This document shows positions 1 through 8,435 of a DNA stretch of 34,637 nt, one piece after another (position 1 is the stretch's first letter; each line of letters opens with the position of its first letter). The translations under genes were made by a program, and so were the position numbers. The notes under the pieces were generated by a model, which ran no database searches, was not told the origin of the DNA, and saw only the letters and a list, made by a program, of their open reading frames with translations. This DNA comes from JACCTH01 sp036556085 (GTDB taxonomy: Bacteria; Actinomycetota; Acidimicrobiia; Spongiisociales; ZC4RG35): assembly GCA_036556085.1 (NCBI GenBank), contig DATBKE010000045.1:1-34637 (forward strand), written 5' to 3'.

Positions 1-1914
1 GACAATGGGGTGGCGGTGAAGCTGAGGGGTAATCCCGATCACCCGTATTCGCGGGGCGAGCTTTGTCCCAAGGTCAACAACTTTCTCGATCGGGTTTATC
101 ACCGCGACCGGATCCTTCATCCCCTGATTCGCTCCGGCCCCAAGGGAACCGGCAGTTTTCGCCAGGCTTCGTGGGAGGAGGCGCTGGGAGTCGTTGTTGA
201 CCGGGTGAAGTCGGTCGTCGCGGAGCACGGGGGAGAAGCGATCTACCCGTGGTGGGACGCCGGCACCCAGGGAGCAGTGCAGATGAGCTCGCTCGATCGC
301 CGCTTCTTCGCCAACCTGGGTGCCTCCCAACTCACCGGGTCGGTGTGTGGCGCCACCGCCCGGGCGGGTCTGGCCACAACCTACGGGTCGGGGCTCTCGG
401 CCGATCCGACCGATGTTCGGTTCGCCAAGTTCATCGTCCTCTGGGCAACCAATACCCGCCTGACCAATCGCCACCTCTGGCCCTTCGTCGACGAGGCGCG
501 CCGCAATGGTGCCCAAGTTGTTGTCATCGACCCGATCAAAACGATTACTGCGGGTTCGGCCGACTGGCACATCCAACCCTTGCCGGGAACAGATGTGGCC
601 TTGATGCTGGCGGTCGCTCACGTCCTCATCCGCGACGATCTCATCGACCACGACTTCGTCAATTCACATGCCAACGGCTTCGAGGAACTTGCCGCCCATG
701 TCGCCGACTGGACGCCGGAGCGAGCGGCGGCGATATGCGGTCTTTCCTCAGACGAGGTCGAACGGTTCGCTACCGCCTACGGAACGATCAAACCGGCCTT
801 CATCCGCACTCTGATCGGAGCCGAGCATCATGAGCAGGGAGCGATGTTTTTCCGGACCCTGGCGACGCTGCCGGTTATCACCGGCGCCTGGCGCCACCGG
901 GGAGGGGGTCTGTCGCGATCAGTCGGATCCTGGTTCGACACCCAAGTCGACGAGACAATCTTCTCAGTCCCGAGCTCGAGTCGAGGTCTGTCGATGAACC
1001 ACCTCGGCCGCAACCTCACCGATCCCTCCATCGGGATCCACCTCCTATTCATCTGGAATGGCAACCCGCTGGTCACCATCCCCAACGCGGCGCTGATCAG
1101 GCGGGGGCTCGAACGCGAGGATTTATTCACAGTGGTAAGCGAGCAATTTCTCACCGACACGGCTCGTTACGCGGACGTGATCTTTCCGGCGACAACTGAG
1201 CTCGAGCAGCTTGATGTGATTCCCGCCTGGGGGCATCTCTATCTCGGTTGGAACGAACCAGCGATCGCTCCGCTCGGTGAAGCCGTTCCCAACACCGAGC
1301 TCTGGCGACGCTTGGCCAAGGCGATGGGTATGACAGATCCGGAGTTCGCTCTCGACGACGAGTCCCTGGTGTCGAAAGTGCTGGTCGATACCGATGTCGA
1401 TCTGCTCCGCAAGCAAGGTTGGCTTCGCCTCGATCTCCCGGAGGAACTCCTGCCTTATGCCGAGGGGGGATTCGCCACAGGAGACGGCCGGGCCGACCTC
1501 TTTTCCGATCCGGTGCCTCACTACCAGCCGCCACAGGAAGGACCGGGAGGCGAGTTGGCGCAGTCGTACCCACTCGTCCTCCTGACGCCCAAGAATCAGA
1601 CCAGGTTTCTCAACAGCTCATATGGCGCCCACCACGCTGAGAAGGAGACCGGCCCTTTCTTCGAGATCGATCCCGAGGATGCCGACGCCAGGGGCATCAC
1701 TGAGGGGGATCACGTGCGAGTTTGGAACGACCGCGGAGAGCTATCCCTTCCGGCCAGGATCAGCAGCAGGCTCCGTCCCGGGGTCAGCGCCATACCCTTC
1801 GGTTGGACAGTGGGAGCTGCTCATGCCAATGCCCTCACCAACGACACTTTGACCGACTGGGGCGGCGGAGTCGCATACTTCGATACCTTGGTTGAAGCGG
1901 CCAAGTCTGGGTAA
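1..1914 (+). CDS. Molybdopterin-dependent oxidoreductase, 3' part (5' end outside window)
   Basis: This gene encodes a DMSO-reductase-superfamily catalytic subunit (bis-MGD molybdenum/tungsten enzyme). The frame is open from base 1, and the visible 637 residues start inside the N-terminal Fe-S domain: GELCPKVN near the edge is the last Cys of the usual 4Fe-4S motif, so the other cysteines lie upstream. Family signs are the GNPDHPYSRGELCPK block, a GSVCGATARAG segment whose Cys may be the Mo ligand, VVVIDP of the central domain, and a C-terminal molydop-binding domain from LLTPKNQTRFLNSSYG to the end. The substrate cannot be read from the sequence; formate dehydrogenase-like, thiosulfate/polysulfide reductase-like and other members look alike here. 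A GTG at position 10 could be mistaken for a start, but it lies inside a conserved domain. fdhD, a maturation factor for formate dehydrogenase-type enzymes, lies 29 kb downstream. Confidence 0.9.
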   Translation, partial: DNGVAVKLRGNPDHPYSRGELCPKVNNFLDRVYHRDRILHPLIRSGPKGTGSFRQASWEEALGVVVDRVKSVVAEHGGEAIYPWWDAGTQGAVQMSSLDRRFFANLGASQLTGSVCGATARAGLATTYGSGLSADPTDVRFAKFIVLWATNTRLTNRHLWPFVDEARRNGAQVVVIDPIKTITAGSADWHIQPLPGTDVALMLAVAHVLIRDDLIDHDFVNSHANGFEELAAHVADWTPERAAAICGLSSDEVERFATAYGTIKPAFIRTLIGAEHHEQGAMFFRTLATLPVITGAWRHRGGGLSRSVGSWFDTQVDETIFSVPSSSRGLSMNHLGRNLTDPSIGIHLLFIWNGNPLVTIPNAALIRRGLEREDLFTVVSEQFLTDTARYADVIFPATTELEQLDVIPAWGHLYLGWNEPAIAPLGEAVPNTELWRRLAKAMGMTDPEFALDDESLVSKVLVDTDVDLLRKQGWLRLDLPEELLPYAEGGFATGDGRADLFSDPVPHYQPPQEGPGGELAQSYPLVLLTPKNQTRFLNSSYGAHHAEKETGPFFEIDPEDADARGITEGDHVRVWNDRGELSLPARISSRLRPGVSAIPFGWTVGAAHANALTNDTLTDWGGGVAYFDTLVEAAKSG

Positions 1915-1943
1915 GAACCAAGGGGCCTTCGAAAGGAGTCCGA

Positions 1944-2321
1944 GTGTTTGCCAACACCAAAGCATTTAGCGGTTTCGCGGTTCCGAACCTCGAAGCGGCC
2001 GAGAAGTTTTACGGGGACACCCTCGGCATCGACATCTCGAAGGGTGAGATGGGCGACCTGGTCTTGAACCTCACCGGCGGCCGGGACACCTTCATCTACG
2101 AGAAGCCCGACTTCGTCCCGGCTACCTACACGATTCTCAATTTCGTAGTCGACGACGTTGATCAGGCGGTGGACCGGTTGACGAAGAAGGGTGTCGAATT
2201 CGAACGCTACGAGGGATTTGATCAGGACGAGAAGGGCATTGCCCGCGGTGACCAGGGCCCGGCCATCGCCTGGTTCAAGGATCCGGCCGGAAACATCCTC
2301 TCGGTCCTCGAAGACCGCTAA
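1944..2321 (+). CDS. VOC-superfamily (glyoxalase/dioxygenase-like) protein
   Basis: This is a 125-residue single-domain vicinal-oxygen-chelate protein. It has the typical opening (FAVPNLEAAEKFYGDTLG), a second half with a VVDDVDQAVDRLTKKGV helix, and the closing DPAGNILSVLED strand that carries a metal-ligand-type Glu. The GTG start is supported by an AAGGAG SD six bases upstream, and the gene follows the molybdoenzyme by 29 bases, so cotranscription is likely. Its stop (TAA, 2319-2321) overlaps the stop of convergent ppc (TAG on the minus strand, 2318-2320). The family covers lyases, isomerases, dioxygenases and resistance proteins, and the substrate is unknown. Confidence 0.88.
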   Translation: MFANTKAFSGFAVPNLEAAEKFYGDTLGIDISKGEMGDLVLNLTGGRDTFIYEKPDFVPATYTILNFVVDDVDQAVDRLTKKGVEFERYEGFDQDEKGIARGDQGPAIAWFKDPAGNILSVLEDR

Positions 2322-5023
2322 CCGGTATTCCGCATCCCGGCGGCGATGCCATTGACGGTCAGGAGCAGGGCTCGCTGGAGTTCCTCATCAGCTTCTTTGG
2401 CCTTGCGGCTTCTCTCCAGGAGTGAGACCTGTAAGTAGTTGATCGGATCGAGGTAGATGTTGCGTACCTCGAGGGTTCGAGCGAGGAGTGGATTCGAACC
2501 CAGAATCTCCCGGCCGGTGAGCTTTTGGACCTGGGAAACGGTCAGCTCGTATTCGGCGGTGATCTGCTCGAAGATCGGGCGATGCTCGGCGGCCACGAGT
2601 CGCTCGCAATAGCGACGGGCGATGGAGAGATCGGTTTTGGCCAGGGTCATCTCGACGTTGCCGAGGAACGCCTGCAGAAACAAGAACCGCTCTGCCATGT
2701 CGGCGAAGACATCCGAGTACTGCGCTCCGACCGCTCGCAGGCCCGATCCAACCCCGTACCAGCCGGGGATGATCTGGCGGGACTGCGTCCACCCGAAGAC
2801 CCACGGTATGGCTCGGAGATCTTCGAGACCGCCACCCCCACCCGGGCGCCGCGAGGGCCGGGACCCGATATTCATCGCTCCTAGCTCCTCGACCGGGGTG
2901 GATGTCAAGTAATAAGGGATGAGCAGGGGATCGGAGACAAATCGGCGATACGCCGTGTGCGCCGCCGCCGAGAAGGCGTCCATCGCCTCCATCCAGCGCG
3001 CGAGAACCTCCGGCGGTTGCCGAGAGGTGCGATGGAGGAGAGAGGCCTCGAGCACGGACGAGAGGACCAGTTCCAGGTTGCGCGACGCCAGCCGGGGGAG
3101 GCCGTATTTGTCCGAGATCACCTCGCCTTGTTCGGTTACCTTGATTGCTCCATCCACCGTTCCATAGGGCTGAGCCAGTACGGCGGTATGAGAGGGTCCA
3201 CCCCCGCGTCCGATGGTGCCGCCCCGACCATGAAAGAGCCGGAGATGGACACCATGCTTGGCAGCCGCGTCCTGAAGCAGCCGTTGTGACTTGTAGATCT
3301 CCCACTGCGAAGTGGTGATCCCGCCCTCTTTGTTCGAGTCCGAGTAGCCGAGCATGACTTCCTGGACCTCACCTCGTAGGGCGACCAGTTTTCGGTAAGG
3401 ACCTACAGCCAGCAAACGATCCAGCAGATCGCCCGAGCGTCGCAACTCGTCGATCGTTTCAAACAGCGGAACAAAGCTGATGCGGGCGATGCCTTGAACT
3501 AGGTCGATCAAGCCCGCCTCTCGCGCCAGGACGGTCGCCGCCAAGACGTCATCGACCCCCTGGGTCATGCTGATGATGTAGGACTCGATGACCGGCCCGA
3601 AGCGGTCGAGGGCCTGGCGGATGACTTCGAAGGTGGCAAGAGTCCGCGCCTGTTCACCCTCGAGCGTGCTTATCGGTGAGGATAGAGGGCGGCGGCCGCT
3701 GAGCTCAGCGGCGAGCAGCGTTTCTCGGTGGTCGCGGTCGGGGTCATAGCCAACTCCGATCCGCTCATAGAGGGCGGACACGGTGTCGTGAAGCCGGTGA
3801 GCATGCTCGCGGATATCAAGCGTGGCCATGTGAAAGCCGAATGTGTCGACCCGACGGCGGAGCCGGGCGAGGACGCCGTTGGCCAGCAGTTCGCCTTCGT
3901 TGTCGCTGAGGGAATCCGCCATCAGTTCCAACTCGGCGGCCAGGTCTTGGGGGCCTTGGTAGTCGACAGCTGAGCGGGGTCGGCCCCCGGCGAGGATGCT
4001 CTCGCGGGTGTTGATGAGACGTTGGTGGATGTATGCGCATTTCAGGCGGTACGGCTCGTTGGCATTGAGGGACCGAAACCTGCGCCAAACCGCGGGCAAT
4101 GACTCACGATCGGCATCGAGGGAGGCTTCGAGCTCCGGTGAGATACCTTTGATTGCAATCGAGACCGAGAGCTCCTCGGCCAGTTCCTCGACGGCGCTGA
4201 TGAGAGCCCGGAGGCCGTGGTCGTGCTGAAGCTCGAGAGTCTCCATGGTCACCTCGGGGGTGACCTCAGGGTTGCCATCGCGGTCGCCTCCCACCCAGGA
4301 GCCGAAGCGGATCGCGGTCTGGTTTGCCGCCCCCAGGCGCCCAAGATGGATTGCGACCTCTTCTCCCAGATCGGCGAGGACCTGGTCAAAGAGGAGGTCT
4401 AGGTAGAAGATCGCCGACTTCACCTCATCGGACGGACTGGGCCGCGTCGCCCGTAGCTCATCGGTTTGCCAAATCTGATCGATGACCTCGGCGGTGCGGC
4501 GGTCGATCCGCTCCCTCTCCCGTTCGGTGGTAGTTGGCTCCATCCGCTCGGCTAGGAGGTCGGCGACCCCGAAGAGCTTCCGCAGAATCGAGCGCCGTGC
4601 CGCCTCGGTGGGGTGGGCGGTGAAGACCGGCCTGACCTCGAGGCGCTCGAGGATGGAATTCATCAAATTGGAAGCGAGGTCGGCGGCGAGGATTCGGTCG
4701 ACGGTGTCGGAGAGAACCGCCTCCCGCCCGCCTTCGGCCAGCTCGCCTACCCGATGAGTCTGCTCGGCGACGTTGGCCAGATAGAAGTAGGCGGAGAAGG
4801 CGCGCACGGCCTCGATGGTGTTGGCGAGGTCGAGTCCTTCCAGCAGGCTGGCCAGCTCATCGTCGGCAGCAGCATCGCCAGCTTGCCGGTGGGCTTTGGT
4901 AAGACTCCGAATGTGCTCTACCAGATCGAGCAGGTCCGCTCCGTGCTGGCGGGTTAGGGCTTGGCCGAGCTGCGCTCCCAAGCGGCGGATGTCGGCCCGG
5001 AGTGCCTCGTCGCGACTGCTCAT
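2318..5023 (-). CDS. ppc: Phosphoenolpyruvate carboxylase
   Basis: The enzyme carboxylates PEP with bicarbonate to oxaloacetate, the anaplerotic feed of the TCA cycle, in the cytoplasm. The 901-residue length fits the family. Conserved motifs are VFTAHPTEAARRS with catalytic His137, GSWVGGDRDGNP, MLGYSDSNKEGG, FHGRGGTIGRGGGP (the mobile glycine loop), IPWVFGWTQSR, and the C-terminal NGIAAGMRNTG. The start is set at the ATG before SSRDEALRADIRR. The open frame runs 64 codons further, but those residues are Arg/Ser-rich and lie antisense to ffh. A TACCGT -10-like hexamer ends six bases before this ATG with no SD, which suggests leaderless transcription. The gene is divergent from ffh (61-bp gap) and convergent with the VOC gene, sharing stop bases. 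Confidence 0.97.
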   Translation of the reverse strand: MSSRDEALRADIRRLGAQLGQALTRQHGADLLDLVEHIRSLTKAHRQAGDAAADDELASLLEGLDLANTIEAVRAFSAYFYLANVAEQTHRVGELAEGGREAVLSDTVDRILAADLASNLMNSILERLEVRPVFTAHPTEAARRSILRKLFGVADLLAERMEPTTTERERERIDRRTAEVIDQIWQTDELRATRPSPSDEVKSAIFYLDLLFDQVLADLGEEVAIHLGRLGAANQTAIRFGSWVGGDRDGNPEVTPEVTMETLELQHDHGLRALISAVEELAEELSVSIAIKGISPELEASLDADRESLPAVWRRFRSLNANEPYRLKCAYIHQRLINTRESILAGGRPRSAVDYQGPQDLAAELELMADSLSDNEGELLANGVLARLRRRVDTFGFHMATLDIREHAHRLHDTVSALYERIGVGYDPDRDHRETLLAAELSGRRPLSSPISTLEGEQARTLATFEVIRQALDRFGPVIESYIISMTQGVDDVLAATVLAREAGLIDLVQGIARISFVPLFETIDELRRSGDLLDRLLAVGPYRKLVALRGEVQEVMLGYSDSNKEGGITTSQWEIYKSQRLLQDAAAKHGVHLRLFHGRGGTIGRGGGPSHTAVLAQPYGTVDGAIKVTEQGEVISDKYGLPRLASRNLELVLSSVLEASLLHRTSRQPPEVLARWMEAMDAFSAAAHTAYRRFVSDPLLIPYYLTSTPVEELGAMNIGSRPSRRPGGGGGLEDLRAIPWVFGWTQSRQIIPGWYGVGSGLRAVGAQYSDVFADMAERFLFLQAFLGNVEMTLAKTDLSIARRYCERLVAAEHRPIFEQITAEYELTVSQVQKLTGREILGSNPLLARTLEVRNIYLDPINYLQVSLLERSRKAKEADEELQRALLLTVNGIAAGMRNTG

Positions 5024-5084
5024 TCGCTTACGGTACCGGCCGCCTTCTCCATCAAACAGGGCCTCGGTTACCCTCCCCGGCCTG
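5024..5084. promoter_or_regulatory. Divergent ppc/ffh promoter region
   Basis: The 61-bp gap must hold both promoters. On the minus strand a TACCGT hexamer (5035-5030) ends six bases before the ppc ATG. On the plus strand a TACCCT hexamer (5069-5074) ends ten bases before the ffh ATG. Neither gene has a clear SD. The match to the actinobacterial TANNNT -10 is seen directly; promoter function is inferred. Confidence 0.45.
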
Positions 5085-6461
5085 ATGTTCGAACAGGTCG
5101 CGAGTCGCTTTGAAGCCATTTTCGACCGGTTGCGCGGTCGCGGACGCCTCGATGAACCGAGCGTTGACGCGGCATTGCGTGAGGTCCGGCTTGCTCTTCT
5201 CGAAGCCGATGTCAATGTCGGCGTTGTTCGGGCGTTCCTCGAGAGGGTCCGGGAACGAGCGATTGGTGCCGAGGTCCATCAAAGCCTCACTCCGGCGCAA
5301 GCGGTTATCAAAATCGTCCACGAGGAGCTGGTCACGACCCTCGGCCAAGCCAACGCTCCCCTCAAATCGGTTTCGCCGCCGCTCGTCATCCTGATCGCCG
5401 GACTCCAGGGCTCGGGAAAGACGACCACCGCCGCCAAACTGGCAAAGCATCTCAAAGGCAACGGACGCCGACCGCTGCTCGTCGCGGCCGACTTGCAGCG
5501 ACCGGCCGCTGTGGAGCAACTACAAACGCTGGGGGCGCGAATCGACGTTCCGGTCTACACCGAGCGGACCAGTCGGCCCCCGCGCCTCGTTCGGGCCGCG
5601 CTGCGCGAAGCAACCCGACTTTCCCTCGACACCGTGATCATCGACACTGCCGGGCGCCTGCAGATCGACCGTGAGCTCATGGGCGAGCTCGCGGCTATTG
5701 ACAAGGAGGCCAAGCCTCACGAGACACTTCTGGTGGTCGACGCTCTCACCGGCCAGGAGGCGGTGAACGTTGCCCAGGGATTCAAGGAACGGGTAGCGCT
5801 CACCGGCCTCATCCTCACCAAGCTCGACGGCGACGCCCGGGGAGGCGCGGCGATCTCGGTTCGCGAGGTCACCGGCGTGCCGATCAAATTCGCCGGCGTC
5901 GGGGAGGGCATCGACGGCCTCGAGACCTTTCATCCCGAACGGATGGCCTCCCGCATCTTGGGCATGGGAGACGTCCTCACCCTGATCGAGAAGGCCGAGC
6001 AAACCTTCGATCAGGAGCAGGCCGAGAAAGCGGCCGCCAAGATGCAAAAGGGTGAGTTCACGCTTGAGGACTTCCTCGAACAATTCGGTGCCCTAAAGCG
6101 GATGGGTCCGCTCAAAGACGTGCTTGCTATGATTCCCGGCTCCGGTTCCCTGCTGAAACAGGTCAATATCGAAGATCGCGACCTGCAGAGGCTCGAGGGA
6201 ATGATCCGCTCCATGACCCCAGCAGAGCGTCGGAACCCCAAGCTGATCAGCGGCAGCCGCAAACGCCGAATCGCGGCTGGTTCGGGCCGAACCCCGACCG
6301 ATGTCAATCAGCTCTTGAAGCAGTTCGGCGATGCGCAGCGGATGATGAAAATGATGTCGGGAGGCAAGGGGATGCCGAGCCTGGCGGGTATCTCGCCTGC
6401 AGCTCGGGCCCGCCCTCCGACCCACAAGAAAGCCAAAAAGAAGAGCAAGGGCAGAAGGTGA
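5085..6461 (+). CDS. ffh: Signal recognition particle GTPase Ffh
   Basis: This is the SRP54 protein, which with 4.5S RNA targets nascent membrane and secreted proteins to FtsY. The 458 residues have the N helical bundle (1-95), the G domain with P-loop GLQGSGKTT (106-114), DTAGRL (187-192), TKLDGDARGG (245-254) and the downstream GVGEG, and a methionine-rich M domain from about residue 300. The RNA-binding SGSRKRRIAAGSG (389-401) is present, and the tail is basic. The start is the ATG before FEQVASRFEAIFDRL; the longer open frame upstream is antisense to ppc. It heads a tight ffh-rpsP-khpA-rimM operon with gaps of four bases or less or overlaps. This order is conserved in many bacteria. Confidence 0.97.
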   Translation: MFEQVASRFEAIFDRLRGRGRLDEPSVDAALREVRLALLEADVNVGVVRAFLERVRERAIGAEVHQSLTPAQAVIKIVHEELVTTLGQANAPLKSVSPPLVILIAGLQGSGKTTTAAKLAKHLKGNGRRPLLVAADLQRPAAVEQLQTLGARIDVPVYTERTSRPPRLVRAALREATRLSLDTVIIDTAGRLQIDRELMGELAAIDKEAKPHETLLVVDALTGQEAVNVAQGFKERVALTGLILTKLDGDARGGAAISVREVTGVPIKFAGVGEGIDGLETFHPERMASRILGMGDVLTLIEKAEQTFDQEQAEKAAAKMQKGEFTLEDFLEQFGALKRMGPLKDVLAMIPGSGSLLKQVNIEDRDLQRLEGMIRSMTPAERRNPKLISGSRKRRIAAGSGRTPTDVNQLLKQFGDAQRMMKMMSGGKGMPSLAGISPAARARPPTHKKAKKKSKGRR

Positions 6462-6465
6462 AACG

Positions 6466-6759
6466 ATGGCAGTAAAGATGCGGCTGATTCGGATCGGCAA
6501 GACCCGCCAGCCCGTCTACCGGGTAGTGGTGATCGACGGTCGCTCGCCCCGTGACGGGCGATATCTCGACCAGGTAGGTCGTTACGACCCCCGCCAGGAG
6601 CCTTCGCTGATCGAGATCGACAACGACAAGGCTGTGGCGTGGATGCAAAAAGGTGCCCAACCCACCGACACGGTCAAAAAGCTCCTCGAGATCTCGGGGG
6701 CCATGTCGCGCTACAAGGTGGCGGCGGGGAAGATCCACACGGTGGCGGGAGGCGAGTGA
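6466..6759 (+). CDS. rpsP: 30S ribosomal protein S16
   Basis: S16 is a 16S rRNA-binding protein of the 30S subunit, needed for assembly. The 97 residues begin with VKMRLIRIGKTRQPVYRVVVID, followed by SPRDGRYLDQVGRYDP, the diagnostic S16 segments. The ATG is four bases after the ffh stop, with an AGAAGG-type SD inside the end of ffh, so translation is probably coupled. The length is slightly above the minimal bacterial S16 because of a short C-terminal extension. Confidence 0.97.
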   Translation: MAVKMRLIRIGKTRQPVYRVVVIDGRSPRDGRYLDQVGRYDPRQEPSLIEIDNDKAVAWMQKGAQPTDTVKKLLEISGAMSRYKVAAGKIHTVAGGE

Positions 6760-6760
6760 G

Positions 6761-7012
6761 GTGGCCAAGGGCGAAATCGTCAAACGAGTGCTCGATTACG
6801 TAGTTGGTCAGATCGTCGACGATCCCAAAGCAGTCGAGGTAACAATCATCGAACAGGGCCCTGACGATGTGATCGCCGAGGTCCGAACCGGTCCGGGCGA
6901 TATGGGGCGAGTCATCGGGCGACGTGGGCGCACGGCCCGCTCGATACGAACGGTCGCCCAGGCCGCGGCCGATGAAGAGGGCATCACCGCTTCTGTCGAG
7001 TTCGAGGACTGA
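6761..7012 (+). CDS. khpA: KH-domain RNA-binding protein (KhpA/YlqC family)
   Basis: This is a small RNA-binding protein of 83 residues that is a single KH domain. The GRVIGRRGRTARSIR stretch is the GxxG loop and following helix that grip single-stranded RNA. In Firmicutes the orthologue pairs with KhpB and affects cell division and sRNA biology, and its gene sits between rpsP and rimM as here. GTG is the start, one base after the rpsP stop. An earlier ATG in the same frame would overlap rpsP and add Arg/Ser-rich junk. The actinobacterial role is not settled. Confidence 0.93.
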   Translation: MAKGEIVKRVLDYVVGQIVDDPKAVEVTIIEQGPDDVIAEVRTGPGDMGRVIGRRGRTARSIRTVAQAAADEEGITASVEFED

Positions 7013-7514
7013 GCTGCTCGAAGACCCGGTCCTGGTGGGAACCGTGGTCAAGGCCCACGGGCTCAAAGGGGAGGTGGTGGTCATTCCGCAAACTGACGAC
7101 CGAACCCGTTTCGCCAGAGGTCGATCGGTGCACACCTCCGACGGGCGCGTCCTCACGGTGAAGAGCAACACCCCGGGAGAGAAAGGCTGGCTCATTGCTT
7201 TCTCAGAGATCAGGGACCGCAGCCGGGCGCAGGAGTTGGTGGGGCTCGATCTGCTCATCGACTCCCACAACCGCCGAACACTTGAGCCCAACGAGTTCTG
7301 GCCCGACCAGCTGATCGGTCTCGAGGTCCGCGAGCGCTCAGGTCAAGAGGTGGGTCGGGTCGCGAACGTAGACGATTCGCTCGACCAGGCCCGCCTCGTC
7401 ATTGCTACCCCGAAAGGGGAGGTCGAGGTCCCCTTTGTTGACCAGTTGGTTCCCGAAATCGATTTGGCTGCCGGTTACTTGGTGATCGCAGCGATCCCTG
7501 GTCTCCTCGACTAG
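6972..7514 (+). CDS. rimM: 16S rRNA processing protein RimM
   Basis: RimM is a ribosome maturation factor that binds S19 and helps form the 30S head. The RimM beta-barrel begins at VLVGTVVKAHGLKGEVVV, and the C-terminal PRC-barrel half runs from WPDQLIGLEVRE to the end. The start is uncertain. The only ATG in range (6972) overlaps khpA by 41 bases and has no SD. A CTG at 7014, with a GAGGA SD five bases before it and one base beyond the khpA stop, would give 166 residues and a more typical N-terminus. The stop TAG (7512-7514) lies within a CTAG that also holds the stop of the convergent lipoprotein gene. Confidence 0.93.
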   Translation: MKRASPLLSSSRTELLEDPVLVGTVVKAHGLKGEVVVIPQTDDRTRFARGRSVHTSDGRVLTVKSNTPGEKGWLIAFSEIRDRSRAQELVGLDLLIDSHNRRTLEPNEFWPDQLIGLEVRERSGQEVGRVANVDDSLDQARLVIATPKGEVEVPFVDQLVPEIDLAAGYLVIAAIPGLLD

Positions 7515-8386
7515 GGAAGTTCGATATCGATCACCACTCCCCGGTCGGAGCCATCCTGGGCCGATTGTTCCCCAACGAATAGCTCGGCGTCGCCGGATCC
7601 TGCAGGGTCCAGGGTCAAGGAATACTCGCCCCACGTTTCCACCCAGTCGGCGGCGGTGGTGAAATTCTCATCCAGGACAGATCCACCCTGGCTGATTCGA
7701 GCGATGGTGTTCGCCTCGAAGTTGCGCGAATAGCCAGTGATCTCGGTCGGAACGTCGACCGGGCCGGTGGTGGGGGAGATAACGACCACGTTTTGGGCGA
7801 ACGCAGCCAGCCCGTCGAGCTCACCTCCGCCGGGCTCAAGCTCTACCTTGACCTGACCGGGAGATTCGGCCACCGACACGCGGGCCAGGGCGGGGGCAAC
7901 GAGATGGAAATCGACAAAGAGGGTGCGGTCGGGGCGACGGGCCACATAAACGCGGTCGACCAGACCCGATTGCACAAGCTGGTCCGTCACCGACGTCGCC
8001 TCGAGATCCAGGTAGACGCGCACGACGGCCGACGAACGGAGGAATTCGGCTGACATAGTCGGGGCCGACGTCGCCGGAGCTGCCTGCGCGGTCACGAAAT
8101 CGATCGTGAAGACTTCGCACTCGGGATTGGTTTCCCAGGTGATGGCGCCGATTTGCTCGGCGTCACCCGACGTCCCTCCGGCGCCGACCTCGCCGTCTTC
8201 GGTCATCGCCTCGCCTTCCCCGCACCCACCTACCTCGGTGGTAGTGGTGGTGGTCGCGACGGTCGTCGAGGCGGGGACTGATGTGGTTGAGGCGGAAGTC
8301 GCCGGAGTTTGCGTTGACGTGGACCCACCCCCTGAAGTGCACGCGGCAACTACGACAACCAGTGCGAAGGCGTGAAACATTCTCAT
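7511..8386 (-). CDS. Lipoprotein with AMIN-like and Gmad2-like domains
   Basis: This is a predicted exported lipoprotein of 291 residues. The signal peptide (MRMFHAFALVVVVAAC) ends in a VAAC lipobox with the lipidated Cys at residue 16. A Ser/Thr/Pro-rich linker follows (about 17-50), typical of a surface tether. The middle (about 90-190) resembles AMIN-like domains: EVFTIDF, VVRVYLDLEAT, TLFVDFHLV, VKVELEPG. The C-terminus (from VVVISPTTGPVDVP) resembles the Gmad2 immunoglobulin-like domain known from spore-germination proteins: EITGYSRNFEANTIARI, then FTTA and the final beta strands. Function is unknown; binding to cell wall or partner proteins is plausible. It is divergent from the sensor kinase (49-bp gap) and may be a target or accessory of that system. 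Confidence 0.8.
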   Translation of the reverse strand: MRMFHAFALVVVVAACTSGGGSTSTQTPATSASTTSVPASTTVATTTTTTEVGGCGEGEAMTEDGEVGAGGTSGDAEQIGAITWETNPECEVFTIDFVTAQAAPATSAPTMSAEFLRSSAVVRVYLDLEATSVTDQLVQSGLVDRVYVARRPDRTLFVDFHLVAPALARVSVAESPGQVKVELEPGGGELDGLAAFAQNVVVISPTTGPVDVPTEITGYSRNFEANTIARISQGGSVLDENFTTAADWVETWGEYSLTLDPAGSGDAELFVGEQSAQDGSDRGVVIDIELP

Positions 8387-8435
8387 GCCGGACTAAGACG
8401 CAGGGTACCGTTAGCCAGTTCCACCTCCCGGAGAG
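8387..8435. promoter_or_regulatory. Overlapping divergent -10 elements, lipoprotein / sensor kinase
   Basis: The decamer AGGGTACCGT (8402-8411) contains TACCGT reading right, toward the kinase, and TACCCT reading left, toward the lipoprotein. The two hexamers share their central TA. The kinase has a GGAG SD near 8430-8433; the lipoprotein has no clear SD. The geometry is seen in the sequence; promoter activity is inferred. Confidence 0.4.

Noticed and set aside
2388..3305. 305-residue frame overlapping ppc on the same strand
   Set aside because: It is out of frame with the clear PEP carboxylase and low in recognisable motifs; a shadow frame.
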